A stretch of DNA of 64,000 nucleotides. Origin: Thermohalobaculum sp039513195 (GTDB lineage Bacteria; Pseudomonadota; Alphaproteobacteria; Rhodobacterales; Rhodobacteraceae). Both the position numbers and the translations under genes were made by a program. Positions 41,540 to 50,241 of this stretch are shown piece by piece. How positions within the stretch are numbered: position 1 is the stretch's first letter; each line of letters begins with the position of its first letter. The stretch covers positions 70,701 to 134,700 of the forward strand of contig JBCCRM010000012.1 of the NCBI GenBank assembly GCA_039513195.1. The letters run 5' to 3'. The notes beneath the pieces were generated by a model. That model did not search any database and was not told the origin of the DNA. It saw only the letters and a program-made list of their open reading frames with translations.

Positions 41540-42087
41540 GGCCCACCCCGCTGGCCGATGACCTCGGCCGGGTTGCCGCCTGCAATGCCGCCCGGCGCCA
41601 GGTCGCGGGTCAGGACGCCCCGGGCGGCCAGAATCGCCCGTGCCCCAACCCGCCGCCCGGGGCCGACAAAGGCATCGGCGCAGATCCAAGCGCCGTTGCC
41701 GATCTCGATGGGCGCCTTCACCAACGGCATCGCCGGGTCGCGGTGGTCATGGGTCCCGGCGCAGAGATGCGCGCCCTGCGAGACGGTCGCCTGCGCGCCG
41801 ATCCTGATCGGTCCGAGCGCGTAGAGGATCGCGCGATCCCCGACCCCCACCTCATCGCCCAGTGTCAGGTTCCATGGGATCGTCACGCGCACGCTCGGAT
41901 GTACCTGCACCGCCGTGCCAATCTCCGCCCCGAAAAGGCGCAGCAGCCCCCGCCGCCAGGCCCAGGCCGGACGCGGGCTACACGCGAAAAGTGGATGCGC
42001 CAGGCTCCACAACACCCGGCCGAGCTGCTCCCGCCGGGTCCATTTCCGCGCCCGACGGTTGGCGGCGATGTCGAGGGTCGCGGTCAC
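41536..42087 (-). CDS. WcaF-like hexapeptide acetyltransferase
   Basis: A 183-residue left-handed beta-helix acyltransferase. Hexapeptide repeats are visible through IGTAVQVHPSVRVTIPWNLTLGDEVGVGDRAILYALGPI and again in IEIGNGAWICADAFVGPG. The catalytic His region is in HLCAGTHDHRD. The first 50 residues (RARKWTRREQLGRVLWSLAHPLF) match colanic-acid WcaF-type proteins, which O-acetylate exopolysaccharide sugars. GTG 42087 overlaps the upstream glycosyltransferase stop (GTGA). Confidence 0.9.
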   Translation of the reverse strand: MTATLDIAANRRARKWTRREQLGRVLWSLAHPLFACSPRPAWAWRRGLLRLFGAEIGTAVQVHPSVRVTIPWNLTLGDEVGVGDRAILYALGPIRIGAQATVSQGAHLCAGTHDHRDPAMPLVKAPIEIGNGAWICADAFVGPGRRVGARAILAARGVLTRDLAPGGIAGGNPAEVIGQRGGP

Positions 42088-43250
42088 CGACCGTCCTCGC
42101 GCACACAAGCGGGCCGGTCGCCGCCATGGCACAGCCAGCGATAGACCCTCACCACGTCGCGGCCGATGGCGTCCCAGGAGAAATCGCGCCGCATCCACGC
42201 AGCGCCGCGGGTGCCCATGGCAGCGCGCTCGTCCGCCGGCAGGGCCAGAGCCGCAGTCAGCGCGGCCGCCAGGGGCTCCACGCCATGGTCGATCCACCAG
42301 CCGCAGCGCTCCTCGGCCAACCCCTGCCAAGGCGCGCCCTTGGTGGACATCACCGGCGTCCCCTGCGCCAGGCTCTCGGCCACCGTCATGGCGAAATTCT
42401 CATTCAGCGTCGGCAGAACGAACAGCGCCGCCTGCCGCATCAGGCGGGTCTTCTCCGCGCCGAAGACGGGGCCGGAGACGGTGGCGGAGCCTACCCCAAT
42501 CTCCCCGACCAAAGCCTGGAGCTCCTCGGCATGACCGCGTTCGCTGGGGCCGACGATCCGCAGCTCCCATCCAGGATGCGCGGCCTCGATCTGCGCCCAG
42601 GCACGGATCAGCCGGTCGAGCCCCTTCTTCGGGTGGATCCGGCCGAGCGACAGGACATAAGGCTGCTCGACCCGTCCAAGCCTCGCCGGCACATCGATGC
42701 CGTTGGGGATCACCGCCACCGGCTGGGTAAGCCCGAAGGCGCGGATATCGTCGTGTTCCTGATCGCTGGTCGCGTGGAGGCAGGCGGCCGACCGCGCTGC
42801 CCGCCCCTGCGCCAGCGCCCAAAAACCGCGCTTCAGCCCACGAGAAAATTGCAACGCCCCGGGCCCAAGCATTCCCCGCGGCGAGAGCACGACGGGCCGG
42901 CCCAGGCGGCGCGCTGCAGACGCCGGATAAACATTGGGCATCATCCACAGCCCGTGGGCATGGAAAACATCCGCGTCCCGCCTCAGGCCCTGACGCATCG
43001 CGGCAGAAACGCCAAGGCGTCCCAGCGGCCCGAAATCGGCGAAGTCCTGCTGAAATCGCGTGTGGCGCACCCCAGCCACTTCCCGCTCGCCCGGCTCGCC
43101 GAGTGTCATCAACGCCACCTCGGCCCCCTGCCCCGCCAGCGCGCGGGCCAGCCGCGGCACCGAATAGGACGGGCCGGACGCCTCTGCCTCGACCGAGGCG
43201 ACCACTTGGACGACGGAGAGATTGTCGACAGCTTCGGCGCTATCCCGCAT
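42084..43250 (-). CDS. Glycosyltransferase family 4
   Basis: A 388-residue GT-B enzyme. VVQVVASVEAEASGPSYSVPRLA opens the acceptor domain. The donor domain shows LSLGRIHPKKGLDRLIRAW and the E-x7-E-like TLNENFAMTVAESLAQGTPV motif of retaining GT4 transferases. It probably adds a hexose to a lipid-linked repeat unit. The start lies 3 bp after the next upstream gene. Sugar specificity is not readable. Confidence 0.9.
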   Translation of the reverse strand: MRDSAEAVDNLSVVQVVASVEAEASGPSYSVPRLARALAGQGAEVALMTLGEPGEREVAGVRHTRFQQDFADFGPLGRLGVSAAMRQGLRRDADVFHAHGLWMMPNVYPASAARRLGRPVVLSPRGMLGPGALQFSRGLKRGFWALAQGRAARSAACLHATSDQEHDDIRAFGLTQPVAVIPNGIDVPARLGRVEQPYVLSLGRIHPKKGLDRLIRAWAQIEAAHPGWELRIVGPSERGHAEELQALVGEIGVGSATVSGPVFGAEKTRLMRQAALFVLPTLNENFAMTVAESLAQGTPVMSTKGAPWQGLAEERCGWWIDHGVEPLAAALTAALALPADERAAMGTRGAAWMRRDFSWDAIGRDVVRVYRWLCHGGDRPACVREDGR

Positions 43251-43253
43251 CGT

Positions 43254-44417
43254 TCAGGCCGCCTGGGCCACAGGTGTTTGCAGCCATGGCGGAACCGGCC
43301 GCTCGCCGCCGCCATCCCGGTGAGTCAGCACGGCGTCCAGAAAGGCCGCTGCCGCCGCGGGCGTGATCGCCGGGCGGAAGGCGGCAATCCGGTCTGCCAG
43401 CTCGCCCGAGCCTGAGAGGCGCCCGAAAAGCCGCGAGAGCGCATCAGCGAGCGCATGTTCCGAGCCCGCCTGGAACACCTCGCCAGCACCGCTCGCCGCG
43501 ACCAGTTCCTTCGCGCCGATACCATCGCTGACGACCACTGGCAGACCGGACAGCAACCCCTCGTTGATGCGGATGCCCCATGGCTCCTCGATCCCCGGGG
43601 CGACAAGGGCGTTGGACTCGGCGAACAGCGCCGCCAGCCGCTCATTGGACACGACGCCCGCGAAGTCCACGGCATCGTCGAGACCGAGCCGGGCAGACAG
43701 CGCCTTGAAGGCCGCCTCCGCCGGACCGAACCCGGTTATGGTGCAGCGGAACGGGATGCTCCGCTGGCGCAGGATCGAGAGCGCCTTCAGCAGAACGTCC
43801 TGGCCCTTGAACGGCTCCAGATAGCCGAGGCAGAGGAGCCTCAGCGCCTCCGCCCGCGCAGCGGCCCGCGGCAGCGCCGGAAAGTCGGGGAAATAACCGA
43901 ACGGATAGATCCCCTCCGCCGCAAAGCCGAGCATCCGGAACGCCCGTTCCCGGTCGCCGGAGGCCGACAGGACGAAGCGCGCTTTCCGCGCCACCGTCCG
44001 CGTGCGGAACGGCGTCACGATCGGCGCGATCACCGCCTTTGCCATCCGCTTCACCCCGGTCTCGAGGTTCGATGGCGCTTCCATAATCACGCCGAAGCGC
44101 TTGTCCCCCGCGGCCAATGACAGGGCGACATGGCGGACCCGCGGGTCGTGATAGATGCCGTTGACGATATGCAGCCCTTCGCGAGCGTCCATCAGCGCCT
44201 CGGCCCGACCGCGCCAGCCGGGCCCGTCGGCCAGCACCTCCAGCGGCAGGGCGCCATGGGGCGGCACCGTCCAGCCGAGTTTCTTGCGCTTCTCCGGCAG
44301 GTCGTTCAGCGCGACGAAAAGCACGTCATAGCCCAGGGCTTCCGCCATGTGGCGAAACATCGGGATCGCGCTCTTGCACGGGATCCCCCACCAAACGGTC
44401 AATGTGCGGGCGGACAC
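43254..44417 (-). CDS. Glycosyltransferase family 4
   Basis: A second retaining GT-B transferase of 387 residues. LLCLGYLEPFKGQDVLLKAL and GIEEPWGIRINEGLLSGLPVVVSD mark the donor site. The N-terminus (RTLTVWWGIPCKSAIPMFRHMAEAL) is less typical. I chose GTG 44417, overlapping the preceding glycosyltransferase gene by 19 bp; an extension back to 44738 lies wholly inside that gene and is rejected. It probably acts in the same polysaccharide pathway as its neighbours. Confidence 0.88.
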   Translation of the reverse strand: MSARTLTVWWGIPCKSAIPMFRHMAEALGYDVLFVALNDLPEKRKKLGWTVPPHGALPLEVLADGPGWRGRAEALMDAREGLHIVNGIYHDPRVRHVALSLAAGDKRFGVIMEAPSNLETGVKRMAKAVIAPIVTPFRTRTVARKARFVLSASGDRERAFRMLGFAAEGIYPFGYFPDFPALPRAAARAEALRLLCLGYLEPFKGQDVLLKALSILRQRSIPFRCTITGFGPAEAAFKALSARLGLDDAVDFAGVVSNERLAALFAESNALVAPGIEEPWGIRINEGLLSGLPVVVSDGIGAKELVAASGAGEVFQAGSEHALADALSRLFGRLSGSGELADRIAAFRPAITPAAAAAFLDAVLTHRDGGGERPVPPWLQTPVAQAA

Positions 44418-45286
44418 AGCGCCTCCATCAATTGCTCGATCGGCCGGCCGCGGAAATGCCGGCTCTCCCAGAACCCGCGGAGATAGCCGGGCGTCGCGAT
44501 CCGCGCCGCAACCCGCAGCGGCAGGGTTACGGGGCTCGGCAGATGGGTGGTGAAGCCCTTTGTCATCGCCTCGATCTGGCGCTGCTCGGCGGCGCGGGCG
44601 GCATGGGTCTTCGCCGCCGTCGGGTCGGAGGCGCCGGCAAACAGCGGCGCCGCCGTCTTCGCCGTCTCGTGCAGCCGATAGGCCCAGGTATAGCGGCGCA
44701 GCCGGTGATACCGCGCGCCCGCCATGGCAAAGCGCCACCAGAGCTCGGTATCCATCTTATAGTGCAGATCCAAATTGATGCCGCCTACCCGGTCATAGAG
44801 GCTTTTCGCAAAGAACGCCGACGGCCCCGCGGCCGTGAGCGTGCCGACCCGCGGCAGGATCGGCCACCAATCCTCGCCCCGCCCGCAGCGGATCACCGCG
44901 CCGTCCGCATCGATCCAGACGATGTTTCCGAACGCCCATTCGCAGCCTGGATTGCCCTCGAACACGCGCGCCACCTCGGCCAATGCGCCGGGCAGCAGGA
45001 TGTCGTCGGTGTTCAACCAGGTCAGAACGTCGCCGCTCGCCCGTTCGAAACCCTTTCGCATTGCATCGCTTTGACCGTCATCGCGCTCGGAAACACAGAC
45101 GGCCAGCCTGTCGCGGTGGCGATTTACGATCTCCATCGTGCCGTCGGTGCTGCCGCCATCCAGGAACAGAACCTCCTTATGCGGATAGTCCTGGTCGAGG
45201 GCTGACAACAACGCCTCTTCGACATAATCCGCCTGGCTATAGGACGGCATAATCACCGAGATCTTCACGGGTCGGTTCCGCAGCAT
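44399..45286 (-). CDS. Glycosyltransferase family 2
   Basis: A 295-residue GT-A transferase. The segments ISVIMPSYSQADYVEEALLS, FLDGGSTDGTMEIV and WLNTDDILLPGAL give the nucleotide-binding and DxD-like (TDD) sites. DTELWWRF is the usual acceptor-side motif of the GT2 family. ATG 45286 begins 4 bp after the FkbM-type gene; GTG 45268 is a possible later start. It is part of the same overlapping gene run. Confidence 0.9.
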   Translation of the reverse strand: MLRNRPVKISVIMPSYSQADYVEEALLSALDQDYPHKEVLFLDGGSTDGTMEIVNRHRDRLAVCVSERDDGQSDAMRKGFERASGDVLTWLNTDDILLPGALAEVARVFEGNPGCEWAFGNIVWIDADGAVIRCGRGEDWWPILPRVGTLTAAGPSAFFAKSLYDRVGGINLDLHYKMDTELWWRFAMAGARYHRLRRYTWAYRLHETAKTAAPLFAGASDPTAAKTHAARAAEQRQIEAMTKGFTTHLPSPVTLPLRVAARIATPGYLRGFWESRHFRGRPIEQLMEALCPPAH

Positions 45287-45290
45287 CGCC

Positions 45291-46196
45291 TCAGGCACCC
45301 GGAAGCAAATGTGCGCCCGGCACGTCGCGGTGCAGATACCAGGCGTCAAAATCCGAGATCTCCGTTAGGATCTGGCGATAGCCATGCCCCTCCAGCTTCG
45401 CCTTCAACCGCACCGCATCGCCGGACCTGTGGTTCTGCTCGATCGCCATGAAGCCGAAGCGCGTGCGCGAGAAATCGACGCTGTCGAGAATGTCGAGCTC
45501 GGTCCCCTCCGTATCCAGCGACAAGAAATCGATCTCGGCCGGCGCCTGATGCTCGGAGAGGATGGTGTCGAGCCGTGCGGTCGTCACCATGTGACGATTG
45601 ATGGTCCCGACATTGCCCACATCCTCTGCCGAGATCGCGAGGCGGGAGAGCGCACCGTCCTCCGCGACCTCCTCGAACTCCAACCTCTCGCCCTCGCGGG
45701 AGGATGCGGCCCGAGTGTCGAGCGCGGCCGAGCGGCAAGCCGTGATGGAAGCTTGGAACGGCGGGTTCGGCTCCACCAATAGACCCTTCCAGCCCATCTC
45801 CTTCTCCAGGAAATAGGTGTTCGAGATCGTCTGCCCTTCGCCGACGCCGACCTCGACGAAGTAGCCGTCGCGCTTGTGGCCGAGCGCAAGCAGACAAACC
45901 AGGTCCTGCAAGAGCTGCCCCTCGGCCCGCGAGAGATACCGCTTGATCAGCGCCTGGCCATCCTCGGTCACCGCGCGGGACAGTTTGGCGGCGAACAGCG
46001 CCTGGGAAAACCGCAGGGCGCTGCGCCCTTCGGCAATCATCTCCTGCTGCATGGCGCGCACATTATGCTTGTCGAGATGCACGGCGAGTCGGTAAAGGCC
46101 CGGCGACTTTAGCGCCCGGCCCGCCAGGAACGCCCAGGGCGAGGCCAGGATGCCCGCCGCCTCCGCAAGTTTAGACAGCGCCGCTCGTCTGCTCAT
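45291..46196 (-). CDS. FkbM-family methyltransferase
   Basis: A 301-residue protein with an SAM-dependent O-methyltransferase domain of the FkbM type: DGYFVEVGVGEGQTISNT is the SAM-binding glycine loop, LVEPNPPF the acidic strand, and LSLDTEGTELDIL the central motif. The first 100 residues contain a hydrophobic helix (ASPWAFLAGRAL) and no known domain. It probably O-methylates a sugar of the polysaccharide made by the following genes. ATG 46196 was chosen over 46256. It is the first gene of the minus-strand run and is divergent from the autokinase gene. Confidence 0.87.
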   Translation of the reverse strand: MSRRAALSKLAEAAGILASPWAFLAGRALKSPGLYRLAVHLDKHNVRAMQQEMIAEGRSALRFSQALFAAKLSRAVTEDGQALIKRYLSRAEGQLLQDLVCLLALGHKRDGYFVEVGVGEGQTISNTYFLEKEMGWKGLLVEPNPPFQASITACRSAALDTRAASSREGERLEFEEVAEDGALSRLAISAEDVGNVGTINRHMVTTARLDTILSEHQAPAEIDFLSLDTEGTELDILDSVDFSRTRFGFMAIEQNHRSGDAVRLKAKLEGHGYRQILTEISDFDAWYLHRDVPGAHLLPGA

Positions 46197-46528
46197 GGGC
46201 GACGGCTCCTTCGTTCTGTTTCGGCCACAGCGTATCGCGGGTGCCCCATCCCGCACGCTCCGGCTCTTTCTGTAACCAGCGTCTTAGCCCAACATACTAC
46301 CGAAGCGCGAGACGCGGATCGTTGCCTCGCCTGGAATTTCCGCGCCTCTGTGACGCGGCCCGTACAAGTGGTTAATATTGAACTGCCCGTGAATTCAGGG
46401 CGGAATTATGGCGCTCGATGGACAAGCATTCAGAAGAGGCGGTTGACCATAGGGCTTCTGGCGCCTAAACCGAAAACCGAGGCGCCAATAATGAAGTATA
46501 TGATGGCGAGAGCAGTGGGGAGAGGTCA
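46197..46528. other. Divergent intergenic region of the polysaccharide cluster
   Basis: A 332-bp region between the FkbM-type gene (minus) and the autokinase gene (plus). It is less GC-rich around 46270-46500. A 60-codon frame (46350-46532, GTG start) ends in TGA overlapping the autokinase TTG start; it has no recognised motif and may be a leader peptide or chance. A GGGGAGAGG ribosome-binding site at 46517-46525 serves the autokinase. Confidence 0.4.
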
Positions 46529-48733
46529 TTGAACATCGTCCCTGACAACCCGATGCCAGGGAATGAAAGACTGTCCGGCCACGGCGATCAGCCGTGGTCC
46601 GACCGATTGCTTGGCCGCGACGAAGCAGAGAGCGAGTTCTCCCTCGCCGAATTGCTGCGCATCGCCTGGGACAACAAGTTGCTGCTGCTCGCCTCTATGG
46701 GCATTTGCGCCGGTCTCGCCGGTTGGTCGGTGATCACGGCAATCCCCCTCTACACGACCGAGACGACAGTGGTGCTCGAGACCGAGCGTCGGACCGTCGT
46801 CGATTTCGAGGATGTGATCCCGCAGGTCGGCACCGACTATGTGGGTGTGAACACCGAGCTTCAGGAGCTGCGCTCCGACCCCCTGATCGCCCGTGTCGTC
46901 GATGTCTTGCGCCTCGATCAGGATCCGGAGTTCAATCCGACATTGCGAGAGCCACGGGTTTCGCCGCTGGGCTGGCTGCTGGGCACTGTCCGCACTCAGC
47001 TTGGCGTCGTCCCGCCCGCCTCGCCAAGCCCAACGCCTGAGCGGATCCGGGAGATCGCCATCGATCAGGTGCGGAAGCGGTCCTCGGTCTCTCTGGTGGA
47101 TGACGCCTATATCTTCCGCATTTCGGCGGAGACGGAGTCGGCGTCGAAGTCCGCGATGATCGCCAATGCGATTGCGCAGCAATACATCGAATACAAGCGC
47201 GAGGTGCAGTTCCGCGCGATGAGCGAGGCGATGACCTGGCTCTCGAACCGGGTGATCGACCTCAAGACCGATCTGGAAACGGCCGAGGCGAGCATCGAGG
47301 ATTTCGCGGCCCGCGCCGGGGTGGTCAGCGAAACCGCGCTCGGCAACAATGCTGCCCGACTAAACACCTTGCGCGACCGCCAGCGCGAAAAACAGACCGA
47401 GGCCCGGGAAACCCGGGCGCGGATCGAGCGTATGTCGGTCCTGCGCCATACCGGCGATTTCGACACGATTGGTAAGGAGACCCAGGTCGGTTCGCTGCGG
47501 CTCCTGGCACAGGAGCTCGCCCGAAACCCAGACGACGGCGAGGCTTTGACCCGGTTCGACACTCTTTTGACGCGGCAATTCACGGCCGGGACCGCTGCCG
47601 CCAGCCGGGCCGAAGAGCAAGCCGCGTCATTGGCCGAGGCCGTGGCGGAGCTGGAAGGCGATATCAACCTGCAGTCGCAGGAATTGGTCCGCCTGCGCCA
47701 ATTGCAGCGGGAGGCGGAGGCGACCCGCTTGGTCTACGAGCACTCCCTCGGCCGCCTGAAAGAGCTTTCGGTGCAGGAGGGTGTACAGCCCGCCGGCGCC
47801 CGCGTGCTCTCCCCGGCCCGGGTTCCGCAGATCCGATCCTATCCGAAGGTCACCCGCAGCGTCGCACAGGGCGCGGCGCTCGGCCTGGTGCTGGGCGTGG
47901 TCCTGGTGTTCCTGCGCACCTCGCTGCGCAACACCATCCTGACGCCGGAGGAGCTGGAGAAACTAACCGGCCTGCCGGTCCTCGGCATCATTCCGCAGGC
48001 GCCGCGGTCGAAGCCCCATAAGATCCTGGAATTGATCACCGAGCAGCCGACCTCCGGCCTGCCGGAGGCGGTGCGCAACCTCCGCACATCGATCCTGCTC
48101 TCGACCATCGACACGCCGGTTCAGGTGATCATGTTGACCTCTTCCGCGCCGAACGAGGGCAAGACCGTCCTCTCCACTGCACTAGCACAAAGCCTCGCGA
48201 TGTCGGACAAGCGGGTGCTGCTGATAGACTGCGACCTGCGCCGGCGCATGGTGCGCGACTATATGCGGATCGAGGAACGGCCCGGCGTCATCTCGCTCCT
48301 CAGCGGCGAGGCGAAGGTCGAAGACATTGTCTACTGCGACGACAAGACCGGGCTGCACATCCTGCTCGCCGACAAGAGCCCGATCTCCGCCAGCGACTTC
48401 TTCGGCTCGAAGCGGTTCGAGGCATTCCTCGAGGGACTGAAGAGCATCTACGACTATGTGGTCATCGACACGCCGCCGGTTCTGGCGGTGCCCGATGCGC
48501 GGATCGTCGCCCAGACTGCCGATGCGGTCGTGTTCGCGGTGCAGTGGAATTCGACGCGGGAGAGGATGATCCTCTCGGCCCTGCGGCTGCTGCAGCAGGT
48601 CAATGTGCGGGTCACCGGCCTCGCCATGACCAGGGTCGATCCCCATGGCATGGACCGCTATGGCTATTACGGCTACGGCTATGGGCATGGCTATGGTCAG
48701 AAACGGATCGACAAATACTACACCGCCAACTGA
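46529..48733 (+). CDS. Polysaccharide co-polymerase/tyrosine autokinase (Wzz-BY-kinase)
   Basis: A 734-residue inner-membrane protein that controls chain length and export of exopolysaccharide. A Wzz domain with TM1 near residues 50-72 is followed by a long periplasmic coiled-coil region and a second TM (GAALGLVLGVVLVFL). The cytoplasmic BY-kinase has Walker A (SSAPNEGKT, about 536-544), Walker A' (VLLIDCDLRRR) and Walker B (YDYVVIDTPP). The C-terminal tail (about 709-734) is rich in Tyr and Gly, with ten tyrosines, the autophosphorylation cluster. The start is TTG 46529 behind GGGGAGAGG; the next ATG is at 46553. No Wzx or Wzy is in the window. Confidence 0.94.
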   Translation: MNIVPDNPMPGNERLSGHGDQPWSDRLLGRDEAESEFSLAELLRIAWDNKLLLLASMGICAGLAGWSVITAIPLYTTETTVVLETERRTVVDFEDVIPQVGTDYVGVNTELQELRSDPLIARVVDVLRLDQDPEFNPTLREPRVSPLGWLLGTVRTQLGVVPPASPSPTPERIREIAIDQVRKRSSVSLVDDAYIFRISAETESASKSAMIANAIAQQYIEYKREVQFRAMSEAMTWLSNRVIDLKTDLETAEASIEDFAARAGVVSETALGNNAARLNTLRDRQREKQTEARETRARIERMSVLRHTGDFDTIGKETQVGSLRLLAQELARNPDDGEALTRFDTLLTRQFTAGTAAASRAEEQAASLAEAVAELEGDINLQSQELVRLRQLQREAEATRLVYEHSLGRLKELSVQEGVQPAGARVLSPARVPQIRSYPKVTRSVAQGAALGLVLGVVLVFLRTSLRNTILTPEELEKLTGLPVLGIIPQAPRSKPHKILELITEQPTSGLPEAVRNLRTSILLSTIDTPVQVIMLTSSAPNEGKTVLSTALAQSLAMSDKRVLLIDCDLRRRMVRDYMRIEERPGVISLLSGEAKVEDIVYCDDKTGLHILLADKSPISASDFFGSKRFEAFLEGLKSIYDYVVIDTPPVLAVPDARIVAQTADAVVFAVQWNSTRERMILSALRLLQQVNVRVTGLAMTRVDPHGMDRYGYYGYGYGHGYGQKRIDKYYTAN

Positions 48734-48777
48734 CCCCGCTTCGGTGCACTGATCCAGCCAGCCAAAATGCGGTGCTC

Positions 48778-48796
48778 AAAACTCGCCGGGAGTTTT
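48778..48796. terminator. Bidirectional hairpin between convergent genes
   Basis: AAAACTC (48778-48784), loop GCCGG, GAGTTTT (48790-48796): a 7-bp stem with A runs on one side and T runs on the other, in the 160-bp gap between the autokinase gene and mgsC. The shape fits a weak intrinsic terminator usable from both sides. Confidence 0.45.
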
Positions 48797-48893
48797 ACGC
48801 AGCGGTGCCGTGTGTTTAATAGCCCCGCATCCGTTCCCTCATCGGATCGCTGCTCTCCGCAGGCAGGGCCGGGGCAGCCACCGTCTCAAAAAC

Positions 48894-50234
48894 TCATCCG
48901 CCCCGGCCCGGAATCCAATCGGTGCCGGCCAGCGGCACCTGCGCCATCGCGGCCGCCTCCACCGTCAGGGCGACCAGATCCTCGGGCTCCAGGTTGCGCA
49001 CATCCGACTTGCCGCAGGCCCGCGCCAGGGTCTGCAGCTCCAGCGTCATGACCTTCAGGTAGTTGGCAAGCCGCCGCCCCCCCATCACCGGGTCGAGCCG
49101 TGCCGCCAATGCCGGATCCTGGGTGGTGATCCCCGCCGGGTCCTGCCCCGCGTGCCAATCGTCATAGGCCCCCGCGGTGGTGCCGAGGGCTTCGTACTCC
49201 GCCTCCCATCTTGGGTCATTGTCGCCCAAGGCCACCAAGGCCGCAGTGCCGATCGAGACGGCATCTGCGCCCAGCGCCAAAATCTTCGCCACATCGGCGC
49301 CGTTGCGCACCCCGCCGGAGACGACCAGCTGCACCTTGCGGTGCATACCCAACTCCTCCAACGCGCGCACCGCGGGCCGGATCGCGGAAAGCGTGGGGAT
49401 CCCGACATGCTCGATGAACACATCCTGGGTCGCCGCAGTTCCCCCCTGCATCCCGTCGAGGACCACGACATCCGCCCCGGATTTCACCGCCAAGGCGACG
49501 TCGTAATAGGGCCGAGAGGCGCCCACCTTCACATAGATCGGCACCTGCCAATCGGTGATCTCGCGCAGCTCCTCGATCTTAATCTCGAGGTCATCCGGCC
49601 CGGTCCAATCGGGATGGCGACAGGCCGATCGCTGATCCACCCCCTCCGGCAAGGTGCGCATCTCGGCGACCCGCTCGCCGATCTTCTGGCCCAGCAGCAT
49701 GCCACCGCCGCCGGGCTTGGCACCCTGGCCGACCACCACCTCGATCGCATCGGCCTTGCGCAGATCGTCCGGGTTCATGCCATATCGGCTCGGCAGGTAT
49801 TGATAGACCAGCTTCTCCGAATGCCCCCGCTCCTCCACCGTCATGCCGCCATCGCCCGTGGTGGTCGAGGTGCCGGCCAGGGTCGCCCCACGGCCCAATG
49901 CCTCCTTCGCCTGGCCGGAAAGGGAGCCGAAGCTCATCCCCGCAATGGTGATCGGGATCTCCAATTCCACCGGCTGCTCGGCGAAACGGGTGCCGAGGGT
50001 CACCTTGGTGTTGCAGGCCTCTCGATAGCCCTCCAACGGATAGCGCGAGACCGAGGCGCCCAGGAACAAGAGGTCGTCGAAATGCGGCACAGGACGCTTC
50101 GCACCACCGCCCCGGATGTCATAGACGCCGGTCGCCGCAGCTCGTCGGATTTCCGATAGGGTGTGCGGATCGAAGGTCGAGGAGTAGCGGGGCAGCGTGC
50201 CGCGCCGGTGCGGCGGCGGGGTCTGATCGTTCAT
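48894..50234 (-). CDS. mgsC: Glutamate-synthase-like FMN protein (MgsC/GlxD type)
   Basis: A 446-residue homologue of the FMN-binding synthase domain of glutamate synthase. GMSFGSLSGQAKEALGRGA, TGDGGMTVEERGHSEKLVYQYLPSRYGM and KPGGGGMLLGQKI form the FMN/substrate site, followed by VVLDGMQGGTAATQ and LGADAVSIGTAALVALG. In the usual GltB the next segment carries the [3Fe-4S] cysteines; here it reads WHAGQDPAGITTQDP without cysteine. With MgsA and MgsB it would form N-methylglutamate synthase or a related aminating enzyme. The start ATG 50234 lies 7 bp after mgsB. Also called GlxD in rhizobia. Confidence 0.85.
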   Translation of the reverse strand: MNDQTPPPHRRGTLPRYSSTFDPHTLSEIRRAAATGVYDIRGGGAKRPVPHFDDLLFLGASVSRYPLEGYREACNTKVTLGTRFAEQPVELEIPITIAGMSFGSLSGQAKEALGRGATLAGTSTTTGDGGMTVEERGHSEKLVYQYLPSRYGMNPDDLRKADAIEVVVGQGAKPGGGGMLLGQKIGERVAEMRTLPEGVDQRSACRHPDWTGPDDLEIKIEELREITDWQVPIYVKVGASRPYYDVALAVKSGADVVVLDGMQGGTAATQDVFIEHVGIPTLSAIRPAVRALEELGMHRKVQLVVSGGVRNGADVAKILALGADAVSIGTAALVALGDNDPRWEAEYEALGTTAGAYDDWHAGQDPAGITTQDPALAARLDPVMGGRRLANYLKVMTLELQTLARACGKSDVRNLEPEDLVALTVEAAAMAQVPLAGTDWIPGRGG

Positions 50235-50241
50235 GTCGGCC

